Assembly: GCF_011761355.1 (NCBI RefSeq)
Contig: NZ_JAASRW010000008.1
Location: 119,504 to 183,503 of the forward strand
Direction: 5' to 3'
Source of the DNA: Paenibacillus lupini
GTDB taxonomy: Bacteria > Bacillota > Bacilli > Paenibacillales > Paenibacillaceae
DNA length: 64,000 nt
How positions within the stretch are numbered: the first letter of the stretch is position 1; each line of letters begins with the position of its first letter. The notes under the pieces are model-generated. The model saw only the letters and a program-made list of their open reading frames with translations, was not told the DNA's origin and did not search any database. A program made the position numbers and the translations under genes. This document shows positions 25,715 to 34,920 of this stretch, piece by piece.

Positions 25715-26665
25715 CTAATCCCCGCTTGTACGAATGGCAATGACATGGCGCTCGATGCCGCCATAGTCGGTAATGATGCGAATGTCGTCCCATTCGCCGA
25801 CATTCCGCAGCAGCGCGGCAACGTCGTGAGCTTGGCCCATGCCAAGCTCAAAGGCGACAATACGCGGCAGCTGCACGAGAGCCGGCAGCTGCTCCACCAT
25901 GCGGCGGTACGGATCCAGCCCGTCCGCTCCGCCATCCAGCGCGAGGCGCGGCTCAAAGTCGCGCACCTCGGGCTGCAGGCCCTCGAGATCATCCGCCGGG
26001 ATATACGGCGGATTGGACACGAGCACATCGATGCGGATGTCATCCGCATCGGGTGCTCCTGCGGCGCCGTGCTTCGCAAACGGCGCCAGCAGGTCGCCCT
26101 GCACGAATGCCATGCGCCCCGCCGCCTCATGGCGGGCCGCATTCGTGCGGGCGACAGCAAGCGCGTCCGGCGACAGGTCGGACGCGCAGACGCGCCAGCG
26201 CGGACGCTGCGAAGCCAGCGTCACGCCGATGGCGCCAGTGCCCGTGCCGACGTCGACGACCATCGGCATAGCTTCACCATCAGGCGGCCACAGACGATCG
26301 GCCGCCTCAAGCACGGCCTCGACGAGCAGCTCCGTCTCGGGCCGTGGAATAAGCGTAGCCGGCGTTACCGTAAACGGCCGGCCGTAGAACCATTCCTCGC
26401 CGATGATATATTGCACCGGCTCCCCAGCCGCCTTACGGCGGATCAGCTTCACCCATTCCTCGGCATGCTCAGCCGGGAACGGTTCGCTCCATACAAGCAG
26501 TAGCTTGGACCGCTCCAGGCCAAGCAAATGCATGAGCAGCCGCTCCACATTCGAGTGCGGCTCCATAACGCCAAGCCCCTGCAAAAACGAAGAAGCCTGC
26601 ATGCAGGCTTCCCTAATTGAAAACGACGGCTCAAAAAACGCCTGTTCGTTCTTATGATCACTCAT
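25715..26665 (-). CDS. prmC: Peptide-chain-release-factor glutamine N5-methyltransferase
   Basis: Methylates the glutamine of the GGQ motif in release factors using SAM. An N-terminal helical domain carries GEPVQYIIGEEWFYGRPF; the Rossmann domain has SAM motif VVDVGTGTGAIG (136-147) and the catalytic NPPY (218-221). It is 316 residues, somewhat longer than usual because of an N-terminal extension and an Ala/Asp loop before the NPPY motif. The ATG at 26665 is 75 bp after prfA, its substrate gene. The middle and 3' part (about 25730-26400) is markedly GC-richer than its neighbours. Confidence 0.95.
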   Translation of the reverse strand: MSDHKNEQAFFEPSFSIREACMQASSFLQGLGVMEPHSNVERLLMHLLGLERSKLLLVWSEPFPAEHAEEWVKLIRRKAAGEPVQYIIGEEWFYGRPFTVTPATLIPRPETELLVEAVLEAADRLWPPDGEAMPMVVDVGTGTGAIGVTLASQRPRWRVCASDLSPDALAVARTNAARHEAAGRMAFVQGDLLAPFAKHGAAGAPDADDIRIDVLVSNPPYIPADDLEGLQPEVRDFEPRLALDGGADGLDPYRRMVEQLPALVQLPRIVAFELGMGQAHDVAALLRNVGEWDDIRIITDYGGIERHVIAIRTSGD

Positions 26666-26740
26666 CTTTATAGCGTCCCTTCATTAGGCACTCCAAGGAA
26701 ATAAGTATCTATAGGATACATACTTCCTCGCAGGCTGTTA

Positions 26741-27811
26741 TTAGTTCAGCTCTCTCTCCATCAATTCCGCTTGTTCTGCGATCGTAAGGGAAGACACGAT
26801 CTCTTCCATATCGCCGTTCATAACAGAATCCAGCTTATGCAGAGTAAGACCAATACGATGGTCTGTCACACGGCTTTGCGGGAAGTTATACGTACGGATA
26901 CGCTCGCTTCGGTCACCTGTACCAACTTTAAGTTTCCGCTCACCAGCATATTTCGCCTCTTCTTCTTGACGACGAACATCAGAGATACGGGCACGAAGAA
27001 CTTGAAGTGCCTTCGCTTTGTTCTCATTTTGCGATTTGCCGTCTTGGCAAGTCGCCATGATACCAGTCGGCACGTGAAGAACACGAACCGCCGATTTCGT
27101 TGTATTTACAGACTGACCACCTGCACCACTGGAGCAGAAGGTATCAACCCGAATATCTTTATCGAGAATTTCAACTTCGACTTCTTCAACCTCCGGCATA
27201 ACCGATACGGTTGAAGTCGACGTATGAATACGGCCGCCGGATTCCGTTACTGGAATACGTTGTACACGGTGTGCGCCGCTCTCATATTTCATTTTGCTGT
27301 ATGCGCCTTTACCGGTAATCATGAAGATTACCTCTTTAAAGCCGCCCAGATCATTTTCGTTCAAATCCATTAGTTCGCAGCGCCAGCCTTGCGCATCTGC
27401 AAACTTCGTATACATCCGATATAACTCATAAGCGAACAATGCAGCTTCGTCGCCGCCTGCAGCGCCGCGGATCTCAACGATAACGTTCTTGTCATCGTTA
27501 GGGTCTTTCGGCAGAAGAACGATACGAATCTTCTCGTCCAATTCAGCCTTACGCGTGGAAAGCTCATCGATCTCCATCTTTACCATTTCGCGCATTTCGT
27601 CGTCGAGCTTCTCGCCTTGCATCACTTTCGCATCCTCGAGCTGCTCCGACACTTGCTTATATTCTGTGAAGGCTTCATAAGCCACTTGTAAATCCGATTG
27701 CTCCTTGGAATACTCCCGCAGGCGCTTCGGATCACTTGCTACATCCGGATCGCACAACAGTTCACTTAACTTCTCGTAACGGTCTGCGAGCGCTTGTAAA
27801 CGGTCCAACAC
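26741..27811 (-). CDS. prfA: Peptide chain release factor 1
   Basis: Recognises UAA and UAG stop codons and releases the finished protein from the ribosome. The peptidyl-tRNA hydrolysis motif GGQ is at residues 231-233 in CSSGAGGQSVNTT. The stop-codon tripeptide reads PVT (187-189), which marks RF1 rather than RF2. It is 356 residues. The start is a GTG at 27811 with GAGGTGA upstream. It forms an operon with prmC. Confidence 0.97.
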   Translation of the reverse strand: MLDRLQALADRYEKLSELLCDPDVASDPKRLREYSKEQSDLQVAYEAFTEYKQVSEQLEDAKVMQGEKLDDEMREMVKMEIDELSTRKAELDEKIRIVLLPKDPNDDKNVIVEIRGAAGGDEAALFAYELYRMYTKFADAQGWRCELMDLNENDLGGFKEVIFMITGKGAYSKMKYESGAHRVQRIPVTESGGRIHTSTSTVSVMPEVEEVEVEILDKDIRVDTFCSSGAGGQSVNTTKSAVRVLHVPTGIMATCQDGKSQNENKAKALQVLRARISDVRRQEEEAKYAGERKLKVGTGDRSERIRTYNFPQSRVTDHRIGLTLHKLDSVMNGDMEEIVSSLTIAEQAELMERELN

Positions 27812-27957
27812 AATGATTCACCTCTATAGTTCCCATTTTAAAATGAATGAAACGCGCACCTGCCATAAGACAGCGAAGCCGTTTCATCTTGTAACACTCA
27901 TTATAGCACATTAGACCTGTATTTTCGACTGGTGTATTTGCCTAAGTCGTGAGAAAA

Positions 27958-27991
27958 GGACTCCGCGCTATCCCTAAGGAAAACGGAGCCC
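27958..27991 (-). terminator. Terminator of the ycnJ-ycnI pair
   Basis: GGGCTCCG pairs with CGGAGTCC around an 18-nt loop, followed on the minus strand by TTTTCTC, just after the ycnI stop. Confidence 0.7.
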
Positions 27992-28001
27992 CTCACCTTT
28001 T

Positions 28002-28640
28002 TTATTTCTTATTTTTTCTTGCTGCCAGAACAAGTGCCGCAGCCCCAAGCACCACTGCGATAATCGACAGTGTCAGCGGGAGCACCGAGTCAGAATCCGA
28101 ATTCGAGTCCTTCGTTTCATCCGCAGTTGCAGCAGCGCCGTGGCCGTGGCCGTCGCCTTCAGCTGTTGCTGCCGTTACAGTCGTTACAGAAGCCGGCTTA
28201 TCAGAGCCATCTGCGCCAACCCATTCGACAACCTTATTATCGCTGTACGTTTGGTAAGCTTTCCATACCAATTGCGTAGCATCCTCGTTAACCTTGCCGC
28301 TCATGCGGAATTCCGTGAACTCCGTTTCGCTGAGCCCTTTGTCCTCTGCCGTCCAAGTAATGCTAGTTACAACGCCATCCGCGTTTTTCTCCAGTTCACT
28401 CGTCCAGCCTGGCTTTGGCTCAACCCGTGATACAACCGCACCGTCTGCAATCTTCACTTGCACCTTAACGGTATTCACGCCTTTTTCTTCGCTTGGCACG
28501 CGAACGGCAAACACCTGGTAAGAATTCGCCGGCACAGTAGGCGGTTGTACGGTCACGTGGGCACTGGCAATACCAGCAAACATCATCAAGCTAACCGCCA
28601 TCGTAGCCGCAATCACCCATTTTTTCATTTTATTCATCAT
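28002..28640 (-). CDS. ycnI: YcnI-type copper-binding membrane-anchored protein (DUF1775)
   Basis: An exported protein that binds Cu(II) and is thought to act as a copper chaperone with YcnJ. The signal peptide ends SAH, so the mature chain would begin with a histidine, the ligand known from YcnI of B. subtilis. The DUF1775 domain (about 29-150) has AHVTVQPPTVPANSYQVF and PGWTSELEKN; a His/Gly and Asp/Ser-rich linker leads to a C-terminal membrane helix and KNKK tail. It is 212 residues. The ATG at 28640 follows GAGGGA; neighbouring ATG codons are possible. Confidence 0.9.
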   Translation of the reverse strand: MMNKMKKWVIAATMAVSLMMFAGIASAHVTVQPPTVPANSYQVFAVRVPSEEKGVNTVKVQVKIADGAVVSRVEPKPGWTSELEKNADGVVTSITWTAEDKGLSETEFTEFRMSGKVNEDATQLVWKAYQTYSDNKVVEWVGADGSDKPASVTTVTAATAEGDGHGHGAAATADETKDSNSDSDSVLPLTLSIIAVVLGAAALVLAARKNKK

Positions 28641-28775
28641 CACACATCCCTCTCTATTTCCCTCGTCTTGTCTGTCTCTCTCGTTCCCTGCTTGCTTCTC
28701 AGTATAAGATCAAGCATGCAGAATGACATGACTCGAAAGGGCTACCCGGATATGACGAATATGTGACTGCATGGA

Positions 28776-30392
28776 CTAATAATTGCGGAACTGTGTTTCT
28801 CTAACAATTTCATTATCCTCTTGATCCATGACGCGAATTTCAGCCATCCATTTCCCCGCATAAGGCAGGAACGTTCCCTCAGCACGGTAAGCAGCTCTCT
28901 TATAACCTGGGAACGAATCATACGCATCCTCGTCCACACGCTCCAGCGGCACATCGATTGGTGCATCTTCACGGCTGTCCGAGCGCAGTCTTAACACAAC
29001 TGACTTCGGCTCTCCGATTTTCTCCGGCAGCCACACTTGAAGGGTTATCGTGTTATCTGTGCCCGGCACGTTAGGCGATACGTTGAACGTTACATGCATA
29101 TCGTCGCCCATTTGATGATAGTTATACGGCTCATTGGCAGGCAGCGGGCTCATATACGTAAACACCGCAGCAATCGCCACGATACACGCCATCAGAACCA
29201 GATCTGCCTTAAGAAGCGTGCCTGCAGGGAACCCGCTGCGCTTCATCCGAATACGAAGCATGGTGCCTGTCACAAGCACGGCGATAACGAGGACCGTTTT
29301 AACTGTCAGCAGTCCTCCCCAAGTCGTGAGCCACAAATAAGACAGCTTAGGCAGGAAGAGCAGCGTCATCGTAACTCCGCTGACCACGAGGACAGCAAGG
29401 GAGATTAATGCCCCCTGTGAAAAGCTTGCTCCAAACCTGCCCGCTTCCTTCCGATCGGTGTACCAGACGTACAAGAGAACAGCCAGGCCGCCTGCCCACA
29501 CCGCGGATGCCAGCAAATGAATGAAGTCGAACGAGATCGTAAGAGTCTTCGGATCATTTGCAGCCGGATGGCCGATCAGACTTTCTACGCCAAGCAGCAG
29601 GACAACCCAAAGCAGACGAACAAACCGCTCATTAAAGCGCTGTGCAACAAATCCGAGAAGCGCCAGAACAATAAGCTCCAGCCATGCCCGGCCAGTTGTC
29701 GTATCCGTAAACATCTTACCCCACGCTGAGATAGGCTGCCCTTTCATCAGCTCATTGACCTGCAGGAAAATATGCAATAGCACGGTCACAAGAAGTGCCC
29801 GCAGCCCGATCACTGACAACCGCTTAAAGGCCGACTGTAATGACTCGCTTGGCTTACGGATAAAAGCTTGCCATAACGCCGTGCCAGCTGCCATCAGCAG
29901 CGCTGCATAATATAGAACCCGTACGACATACAGCAAGTTTTGCTGCATGCCTTTTGACGTATTCGTGTTAGCGGCAAAAGTCTCCGCATCCTTCCAGTTT
30001 GGCGGATTCCCAACAACAAACACATAAGAACCGCTGACCGGATGCCCGTCTTCTGAGATGATATGGTAGGAGACGGAATAGACACCTTCTGCAAGGGATG
30101 GCAGCGGGAGCTTAAGTGTTGTCCCGCCATTCTCTAGTGCTGGTTCATCCGTTTTTATTTTATTCGACTGGGAGTCGACCACCTCAACAGATCCTGCTCC
30201 TGGCTCCACCGCCTCGTTAAAAGAAAGCTCAACAAAAGGCGGAGACTGTGCAAGCTTGGCATTTGCAGCCGGAACCGTCTTCTCCAGCGTAGCATGTGCG
30301 AAGGCTTGCGGCGCCCCCGCAAGGACAAATAAGACAAGCAGCAAAAAGGCTGCTCCTATACGTTTGTGTAAGGTATGTAGATTCGTATTCAT
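28776..30392 (-). CDS. ycnJ: CopC-CopD fusion copper protein (YcnJ type)
   Basis: A membrane protein for copper uptake. The signal peptide ends AFAH, giving a mature N-terminal histidine; the CopC domain (to about residue 125) has HATLEKTVPAANAKL and the copper-site motif SEDGHPVSGSYVFVVG. The CopD part has about eight membrane helices (roughly 148-405). A C-terminal soluble domain of about 120 residues resembles the YtkA/FixH group. The ATG at 30404 touches the AGGAGT site, so the ATG at 30392 is preferred. No ycnK repressor gene is next to it, unlike B. subtilis. Confidence 0.9.
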   Translation of the reverse strand: MNTNLHTLHKRIGAAFLLLVLFVLAGAPQAFAHATLEKTVPAANAKLAQSPPFVELSFNEAVEPGAGSVEVVDSQSNKIKTDEPALENGGTTLKLPLPSLAEGVYSVSYHIISEDGHPVSGSYVFVVGNPPNWKDAETFAANTNTSKGMQQNLLYVVRVLYYAALLMAAGTALWQAFIRKPSESLQSAFKRLSVIGLRALLVTVLLHIFLQVNELMKGQPISAWGKMFTDTTTGRAWLELIVLALLGFVAQRFNERFVRLLWVVLLLGVESLIGHPAANDPKTLTISFDFIHLLASAVWAGGLAVLLYVWYTDRKEAGRFGASFSQGALISLAVLVVSGVTMTLLFLPKLSYLWLTTWGGLLTVKTVLVIAVLVTGTMLRIRMKRSGFPAGTLLKADLVLMACIVAIAAVFTYMSPLPANEPYNYHQMGDDMHVTFNVSPNVPGTDNTITLQVWLPEKIGEPKSVVLRLRSDSREDAPIDVPLERVDEDAYDSFPGYKRAAYRAEGTFLPYAGKWMAEIRVMDQEDNEIVRETQFRNY

Positions 30393-30511
30393 AATTCCGA
30401 TCATACTCCTATTCTTCAGCTTCCCTCCATTGTACGCCTAAGATAAACTCCCTGCATGACTCGTTAGAGCTAGGCAGCAGCGAAGTGGGCTGAATTCATA
30501 TGAACAGAGCA

Positions 30512-30548
30512 AAACGGTATTGCTCTCCTAAAGAGAACAATACCGTTT
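30512..30548 (-). terminator. Terminator of ychF
   Basis: AAACGGTATTGTTCTC pairs with GAGAGCAATACCGTTT (16 bp, one mismatch) around a 5-nt loop, directly after the ychF stop. Confidence 0.8.
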
Positions 30549-30561
30549 ATTTCTGTTGCTA

Positions 30562-31662
30562 TTAGACGTTGAAGCGGAAATGCATAACGTCGCCGTCCTG
30601 CACGACATACTCTTTGCCTTCGAGGCGCAGCTGGCCTCTTTCTTTTGCAACGTTCATTGTACCGGCAGCAGCCAGATCCTCGAACGATACAACTTCAGCA
30701 CGAATGAAGCCGCGCTCAAAGTCAGTATGAATAACGCCCGCAGCTTGCGGAGCTTTCATACCTTTGCGGATCGTCCAGGCACGAACTTCTTGCACGCCTG
30801 CTGTGAAGTAAGTGTACAGGCCAAGCAGCTTATAAGCTGCGTTGATCAGACGGTTAAGGCCAGATTCCTGAAGGCCAAGCTCTTCGAGGAACATCGCTTT
30901 GTCTTCGCCTTCCAGCTCAGCGATCTCTTCTTCTACCTTCGCGCTGATTGGCACGACTTGTGCACCTTCAGCAGCAGCGAATTCACGAACGATCTGTACA
31001 AACTTGTTGTTATCTGTATCAGCAACTTCCGACTCAGCTACGTTTGCTGCATACAGCACCGGCTTCATCGTGAGCAGATGAAGATCACGGATAATCTGCT
31101 TTTCGTCATCGGACAGTTCAACACTACGTGCTGGCTGATCGTTGTATAGCGCATCTTTGACACGTTCCAGTACGTCTACCTCAAGCGCGATTTTTTTGTC
31201 GCCGCCCTTCAGGTTTTTACGGGAACGATCGATTTTCTTCTCAACAGAGTCGATATCTGCCAGAATGAGCTCCAGGTTAATCGTCTGGATATCGCCCAGC
31301 GGATCGATTTTACCGTTCACATGCGTAATGTTCTCGTCTTCGAAGCAGCGAACAACGTGAACGATCGCGTCAACCTCACGGATATGAGCAAGGAACTTGT
31401 TGCCAAGGCCTTCGCCTTTGCTCGCGCCTGCTACAAGGCCGGCAATATCAACAAATTCAAATGCTGTTGGCACTGTTTTGTTCGGCTGTACCAATTCTGT
31501 CAATTTGTCCAGACGGTAGTCTGGCACTTCTACGACACCTACGTTAGGGTCGATTGTACAGAATGGATAGTTAGCAGACTCCGCGCCCGCTTGCGTAATT
31601 GCATTAAATAAAGTGGACTTACCTACGTTCGGCAGACCCACGACACCAGCTTTCAAAGCCAT
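30562..31662 (-). CDS. ychF: Ribosome-binding ATPase YchF
   Basis: An Obg-family P-loop protein that binds the ribosome and prefers ATP. It has Walker A GLPNVGKS (9-16), the segments VEFVDIAGLV-type (G3, FEFVDIAGLVAGASKGEGLG) and the family C-terminal TGS domain with AWTIRKGMKAPQAAGVIHTD. It is 366 residues. It stands alone with its own terminator. Confidence 0.96.
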   Translation of the reverse strand: MALKAGVVGLPNVGKSTLFNAITQAGAESANYPFCTIDPNVGVVEVPDYRLDKLTELVQPNKTVPTAFEFVDIAGLVAGASKGEGLGNKFLAHIREVDAIVHVVRCFEDENITHVNGKIDPLGDIQTINLELILADIDSVEKKIDRSRKNLKGGDKKIALEVDVLERVKDALYNDQPARSVELSDDEKQIIRDLHLLTMKPVLYAANVAESEVADTDNNKFVQIVREFAAAEGAQVVPISAKVEEEIAELEGEDKAMFLEELGLQESGLNRLINAAYKLLGLYTYFTAGVQEVRAWTIRKGMKAPQAAGVIHTDFERGFIRAEVVSFEDLAAAGTMNVAKERGQLRLEGKEYVVQDGDVMHFRFNV

Positions 31663-31793
31663 GCGTTAAGACACCCCATTTTCCGAAGTAACAATCTCAC
31701 GTCATTATACCCGATGCCCGCCTACAATAAAAGCCCTGTACAATGATGTTCGAACTTCCAAAAATGGGTCTTTGCTGTTACTCCTGCTTTTCG

Positions 31794-34100
31794 TCAGCCA
31801 GACTTTTTGCGGCATACCGCGATGACGTACATCGGGTCGCAGCTTTTGAACAGATGAAGCGGAAGTGGTTCATGGCCGCTGGCTGTAACTAAGTGCTGGC
31901 TCGCTCTGCCAAGCGGCAGCCCTACCTTTTCCCGCAGCCAGTTCATGGACAGCAGCCTCGAATCATCAATCGGGTTTTGCCCAAACATCGCTTCAATATC
32001 ATAATCAAGCAGCAAATCACCAACGAGCTCAGACGTGCGGTATTCGAAACGGTGATATTCGTTAAACGGCTGCTCTTCGAAGTATAGCGGGGGATTCGTC
32101 ACCGAACGATTTGGCGTTGATACAATAAACAACCCGCCTGGTATAAGCACACGGGCTGATTCACGGATCCATGCTGCTCCCTTCTCCACATGCTCAATCG
32201 TTTCAAAGGATATAACAGCATCAAATGTTCCATCGGCAAAAGGCAGCTTCAGGACATCTCCTGTCTCAAAATGAATGCCCTCCCCGCCATAATCCCGCTT
32301 TGCAAGCTCGATGGAATGATGGTCTACATCAACACCAACCACTTCAGAAGCACCAGCATGCTTCAAGAGCGCCGATCCATAGCCAGCTCCACAAGCTGCA
32401 TCAAGGACCCGCAATCCTGCCACATACTTGCATGCCAGCTCATAGCGGTATAAATGCTCCTCATAGACGTCCGTATACTGTTCCTTCACCTGACTATTAA
32501 TCACTAATCGTTCACCGCTGAAAACAACATCATTCTGCTCTTTCAGCAGTTGATCAGGCACCGCAGCAACCGGAAGCGCAAGCTCCTCGCTTATAGCCGC
32601 CACAACCGTGAGTTCTTCGACCTCTGCTTCCTTTACGATCGGTGCAGCTTCGTCCGTAGACTTCTCCAGTCTAATGGCTCCGTTTTGCCCAAGCGTAATA
32701 ATACTGCTCGACGTCAGGCGGCCCTTCACCGGATTCTGCCCATTCGTTAATCGTTCCAGGAAACTAAAATCCTCGCTGCTAATATCAGAGCCCGGCCGAC
32801 CTTCCTTCCCGTCATCGATCAGCAGCGTCGATACGTTAGCAAAGCCTGCAGCCGTATAAAGCTCCTTCACCTGTTCGATGGAATAGAGATAGGACGACTG
32901 ATGCTGAGCATGCCCATTATCAGGCTGCAGGTAGCGAAGCATAAACGGATAATAATGACGGTTTAGAAAAGTGCCCATCAGCCAGCCGTTTGGCTTCAGC
33001 AGGCTTTTCAGTTGCTGCATCACCTTGTGGTTGCCGCATACATGCGCATCTCCAACAAGAATACCGTCCAGGCTTCCATCGGGAAAACCCCACTTCGCCG
33101 GCTCCTCAGCGGCAAACACCGTGATACCAACCGCCTTAGCCACCTTGGCAGCATGTTCATTTTTCTCCACTCCGTACAAGGCCGCATCAGGAAAACGATG
33201 CTTTAAACTGATTAAGGTAGCCCCGCAGCCACAGCCGATCTCAAGAAGCTTCACCTCGCCGCCATTCCCACCACCGACCGGAACGGACGGTACTTCCCTA
33301 TCCAGCAAGGCCAGCATATCCACATGGATCGTAAGGGCATCGGCGGAAGCAAATCCCCATTTCTCTTTGAACACTTGATTATTCCGGGCAAATAACTGCA
33401 AATACGAAGTCGGATCGGACTTAAAGCTGACGCTTCCGTAATGATGGATAAACGTATCCTTGCACAGCAGCAGCTTATATCCGAGAAGCCGCAGGCGCAG
33501 CGACAAATCATCATCCTCATAATTGCCAATGCCAAATCGCTCATCCATCCCGCCAACTGCTTCAAAGGCTTCCCTCCGCAGCAGCATACAAAAGCCAATC
33601 AGCTTCAGCCGCTCTTCCAGGGGAGTGCCGCCGCCAGACTGTCGAACCGATTCCGAGAACTGATCCAATTCCTCAAGTGTCGTATAATGGCTTGGAATTT
33701 GCGTCCAGTAATAGGCGGAATTCGTCACAGGCCCTACTGCTCCAACGGAAGAATCACTAAACAACCCTCGCTTCAAACCGTCCAGCCAGCCCGGTGTAAC
33801 GAGGGTATCATTGTTTAACAGCAGGATCAGCTCGCCTGAAGCGGCAGCCGCCCCTTGATTGCAGCCTTTTGGAAAACCTGCATTATAACTATTCTCGATG
33901 ACATGGATACTCAGCTCTTCTTTCGCCCAAGCAGCTGTCCCATCATCTGAGCCATTATCGACAAGAATCAATTCGTAGCTTCCTGTCGCTGTATGCCTTC
34001 TGATACTTTCCACGCATGATCGTGTATAATCAAGCCCGCCCCGAGTCACAAGAATAATGCTCGTCACTAACTGCTCGCCCATATCTCCACCGCCTGGCAT
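31794..34100 (-). CDS. Three-module glycosyltransferase / methyltransferase / methyltransferase
   Basis: A 768-residue cytosolic protein with three catalytic-looking parts. Residues about 12-260 are a GT2 domain: SIILVTRGGLDYTRSCVESI, DNGSDDGT (48-55), LLLNNDT (94-100) and NYEDDDLSLRL (193-203). Residues about 280-430 are a SAM methyltransferase (LLEIGCGCG, 285-293). After a Glu/Ala/Val linker, a second SAM methyltransferase (about 535-740) has VLDAACGAG (565-573) and ISFETIEHVEKG. Such proteins modify surface glycans or glycoproteins, but substrate and linkage are unknown. The start is unsure: ATGs at 34100 and 34082 both have weak ribosome sites. No neighbour is a glycan gene. Confidence 0.88.
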   Translation of the reverse strand: MPGGGDMGEQLVTSIILVTRGGLDYTRSCVESIRRHTATGSYELILVDNGSDDGTAAWAKEELSIHVIENSYNAGFPKGCNQGAAAASGELILLLNNDTLVTPGWLDGLKRGLFSDSSVGAVGPVTNSAYYWTQIPSHYTTLEELDQFSESVRQSGGGTPLEERLKLIGFCMLLRREAFEAVGGMDERFGIGNYEDDDLSLRLRLLGYKLLLCKDTFIHHYGSVSFKSDPTSYLQLFARNNQVFKEKWGFASADALTIHVDMLALLDREVPSVPVGGGNGGEVKLLEIGCGCGATLISLKHRFPDAALYGVEKNEHAAKVAKAVGITVFAAEEPAKWGFPDGSLDGILVGDAHVCGNHKVMQQLKSLLKPNGWLMGTFLNRHYYPFMLRYLQPDNGHAQHQSSYLYSIEQVKELYTAAGFANVSTLLIDDGKEGRPGSDISSEDFSFLERLTNGQNPVKGRLTSSSIITLGQNGAIRLEKSTDEAAPIVKEAEVEELTVVAAISEELALPVAAVPDQLLKEQNDVVFSGERLVINSQVKEQYTDVYEEHLYRYELACKYVAGLRVLDAACGAGYGSALLKHAGASEVVGVDVDHHSIELAKRDYGGEGIHFETGDVLKLPFADGTFDAVISFETIEHVEKGAAWIRESARVLIPGGLFIVSTPNRSVTNPPLYFEEQPFNEYHRFEYRTSELVGDLLLDYDIEAMFGQNPIDDSRLLSMNWLREKVGLPLGRASQHLVTASGHEPLPLHLFKSCDPMYVIAVCRKKSG

Positions 34101-34189
34101 AGGTTCATGCCATCAGCATATGTAGAAGGAGTCTGGACCGTATAGCACGTTAGCCTACTGCGTCACGACGTTATTTCACGGAAAGCATT

Positions 34190-34606
34190 CTATTGCGATT
34201 TCTTCACAAAGGACAACCCAAACAAATAACCCGCAAGAACATTAATAATGGCTTCATTCTTATCATCCAAAACAATGCGGATAACCGTTTCAATCGTGCC
34301 GTCTGCACTCGTATACAGCTTACCGTAATTAACTGCCGCTACATAATTCAAAACAACAATGACAATCGACAGAAGCAGCGTAAACTGCGTCTCCTTCACA
34401 CGAATTCCAAATTCACCGTTGCGGAGCATATGGAGACTTGCGCCAAAACCAAATGTTATTGCAAATAAAACAAACAGGAATTTGGTCGTTGTATCCGGAT
34501 CACCGTTACGGAACAACACTTCATTACTTGCATAAACGACAAGCATGGTGAACAAAAGGAACAAGATGAACACCACATACTTGTATACTGCCGCCTTCTT
34601 AACCAT
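34190..34606 (-). CDS. Small membrane protein of unknown function
   Basis: A 138-residue protein with four predicted hydrophobic helices (about 9-28, 42-58, 73-93 and 117-133) and a loop with RNGEFGIRVKE. The ATG at 34606 has GGGGTG six bases upstream and is preferred over the GTG at 34615, which lies inside that site. I do not recognise the family. It lies between the three-module transferase and a short plus-strand gene, and may be transcribed with the former. Confidence 0.7.
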   Translation of the reverse strand: MVKKAAVYKYVVFILFLLFTMLVVYASNEVLFRNGDPDTTTKFLFVLFAITFGFGASLHMLRNGEFGIRVKETQFTLLLSIVIVVLNYVAAVNYGKLYTSADGTIETVIRIVLDDKNEAIINVLAGYLFGLSFVKKSQ

Positions 34607-34697
34607 ATTCTGCACCCCTTATGTTGTCTAACCCGATTGCATGTCTATCGCTCCTCACGCCCATACTAACAAGGAACAAGGAGGTGGAACTAAAGCG

Positions 34698-34841
34698 ATG
34701 GAAAATCAAAGCCACAAAGGCAATTATAAAGGGACAACAGCCATGAAGGCAAAGAACCAAGATATGGCATTTGTCAATGATACAATCGAGGATGCGAAGT
34801 CCGTCACAAACTTCTCCTCCAAGAACAAGAAAACGGACTAA
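34698..34841 (+). CDS. Small hydrophilic protein, 47 residues
   Basis: A short plus-strand gene in an otherwise minus-strand region. It reads MENQSHKGNYKGTTAMKAKN and continues to a polar, Lys/Asn/Ser-rich end (NKKTD). There are no cysteines or membrane segments. An AAGGAGGTGG site at 34678-34687 supports the ATG at 34698; the frame opens further upstream without a site. The composition resembles small spore-associated proteins of Bacilli, but I do not recognise a family. Confidence 0.6.
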   Translation: MENQSHKGNYKGTTAMKAKNQDMAFVNDTIEDAKSVTNFSSKNKKTD

Positions 34842-34867
34842 TTTCGGCTGCATCACACAACATAAAA

Positions 34868-34897
34868 CCCCCGCTTGGCCGCTGGGCCAAACGGGGG
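34868..34897. terminator. Terminator between the 47-residue gene and the SLH gene
   Basis: CCCCCG-TTGGCC pairs with GGCCAA-CGGGGG, 12 pairs and one mismatch, with a short loop. TTTT follows on the minus strand, so it mainly serves the SLH gene, but it can act on both. Confidence 0.82.
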
Positions 34898-34920
34898 CTT
34901 CTTAGCGTTCAGTGACTTAC

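Noticed and set aside
31663..31793. Riboswitch or small gene between ychF and the three-module transferase
   Set aside because: No aptamer core, no ribosome site and no ORF could be supported.
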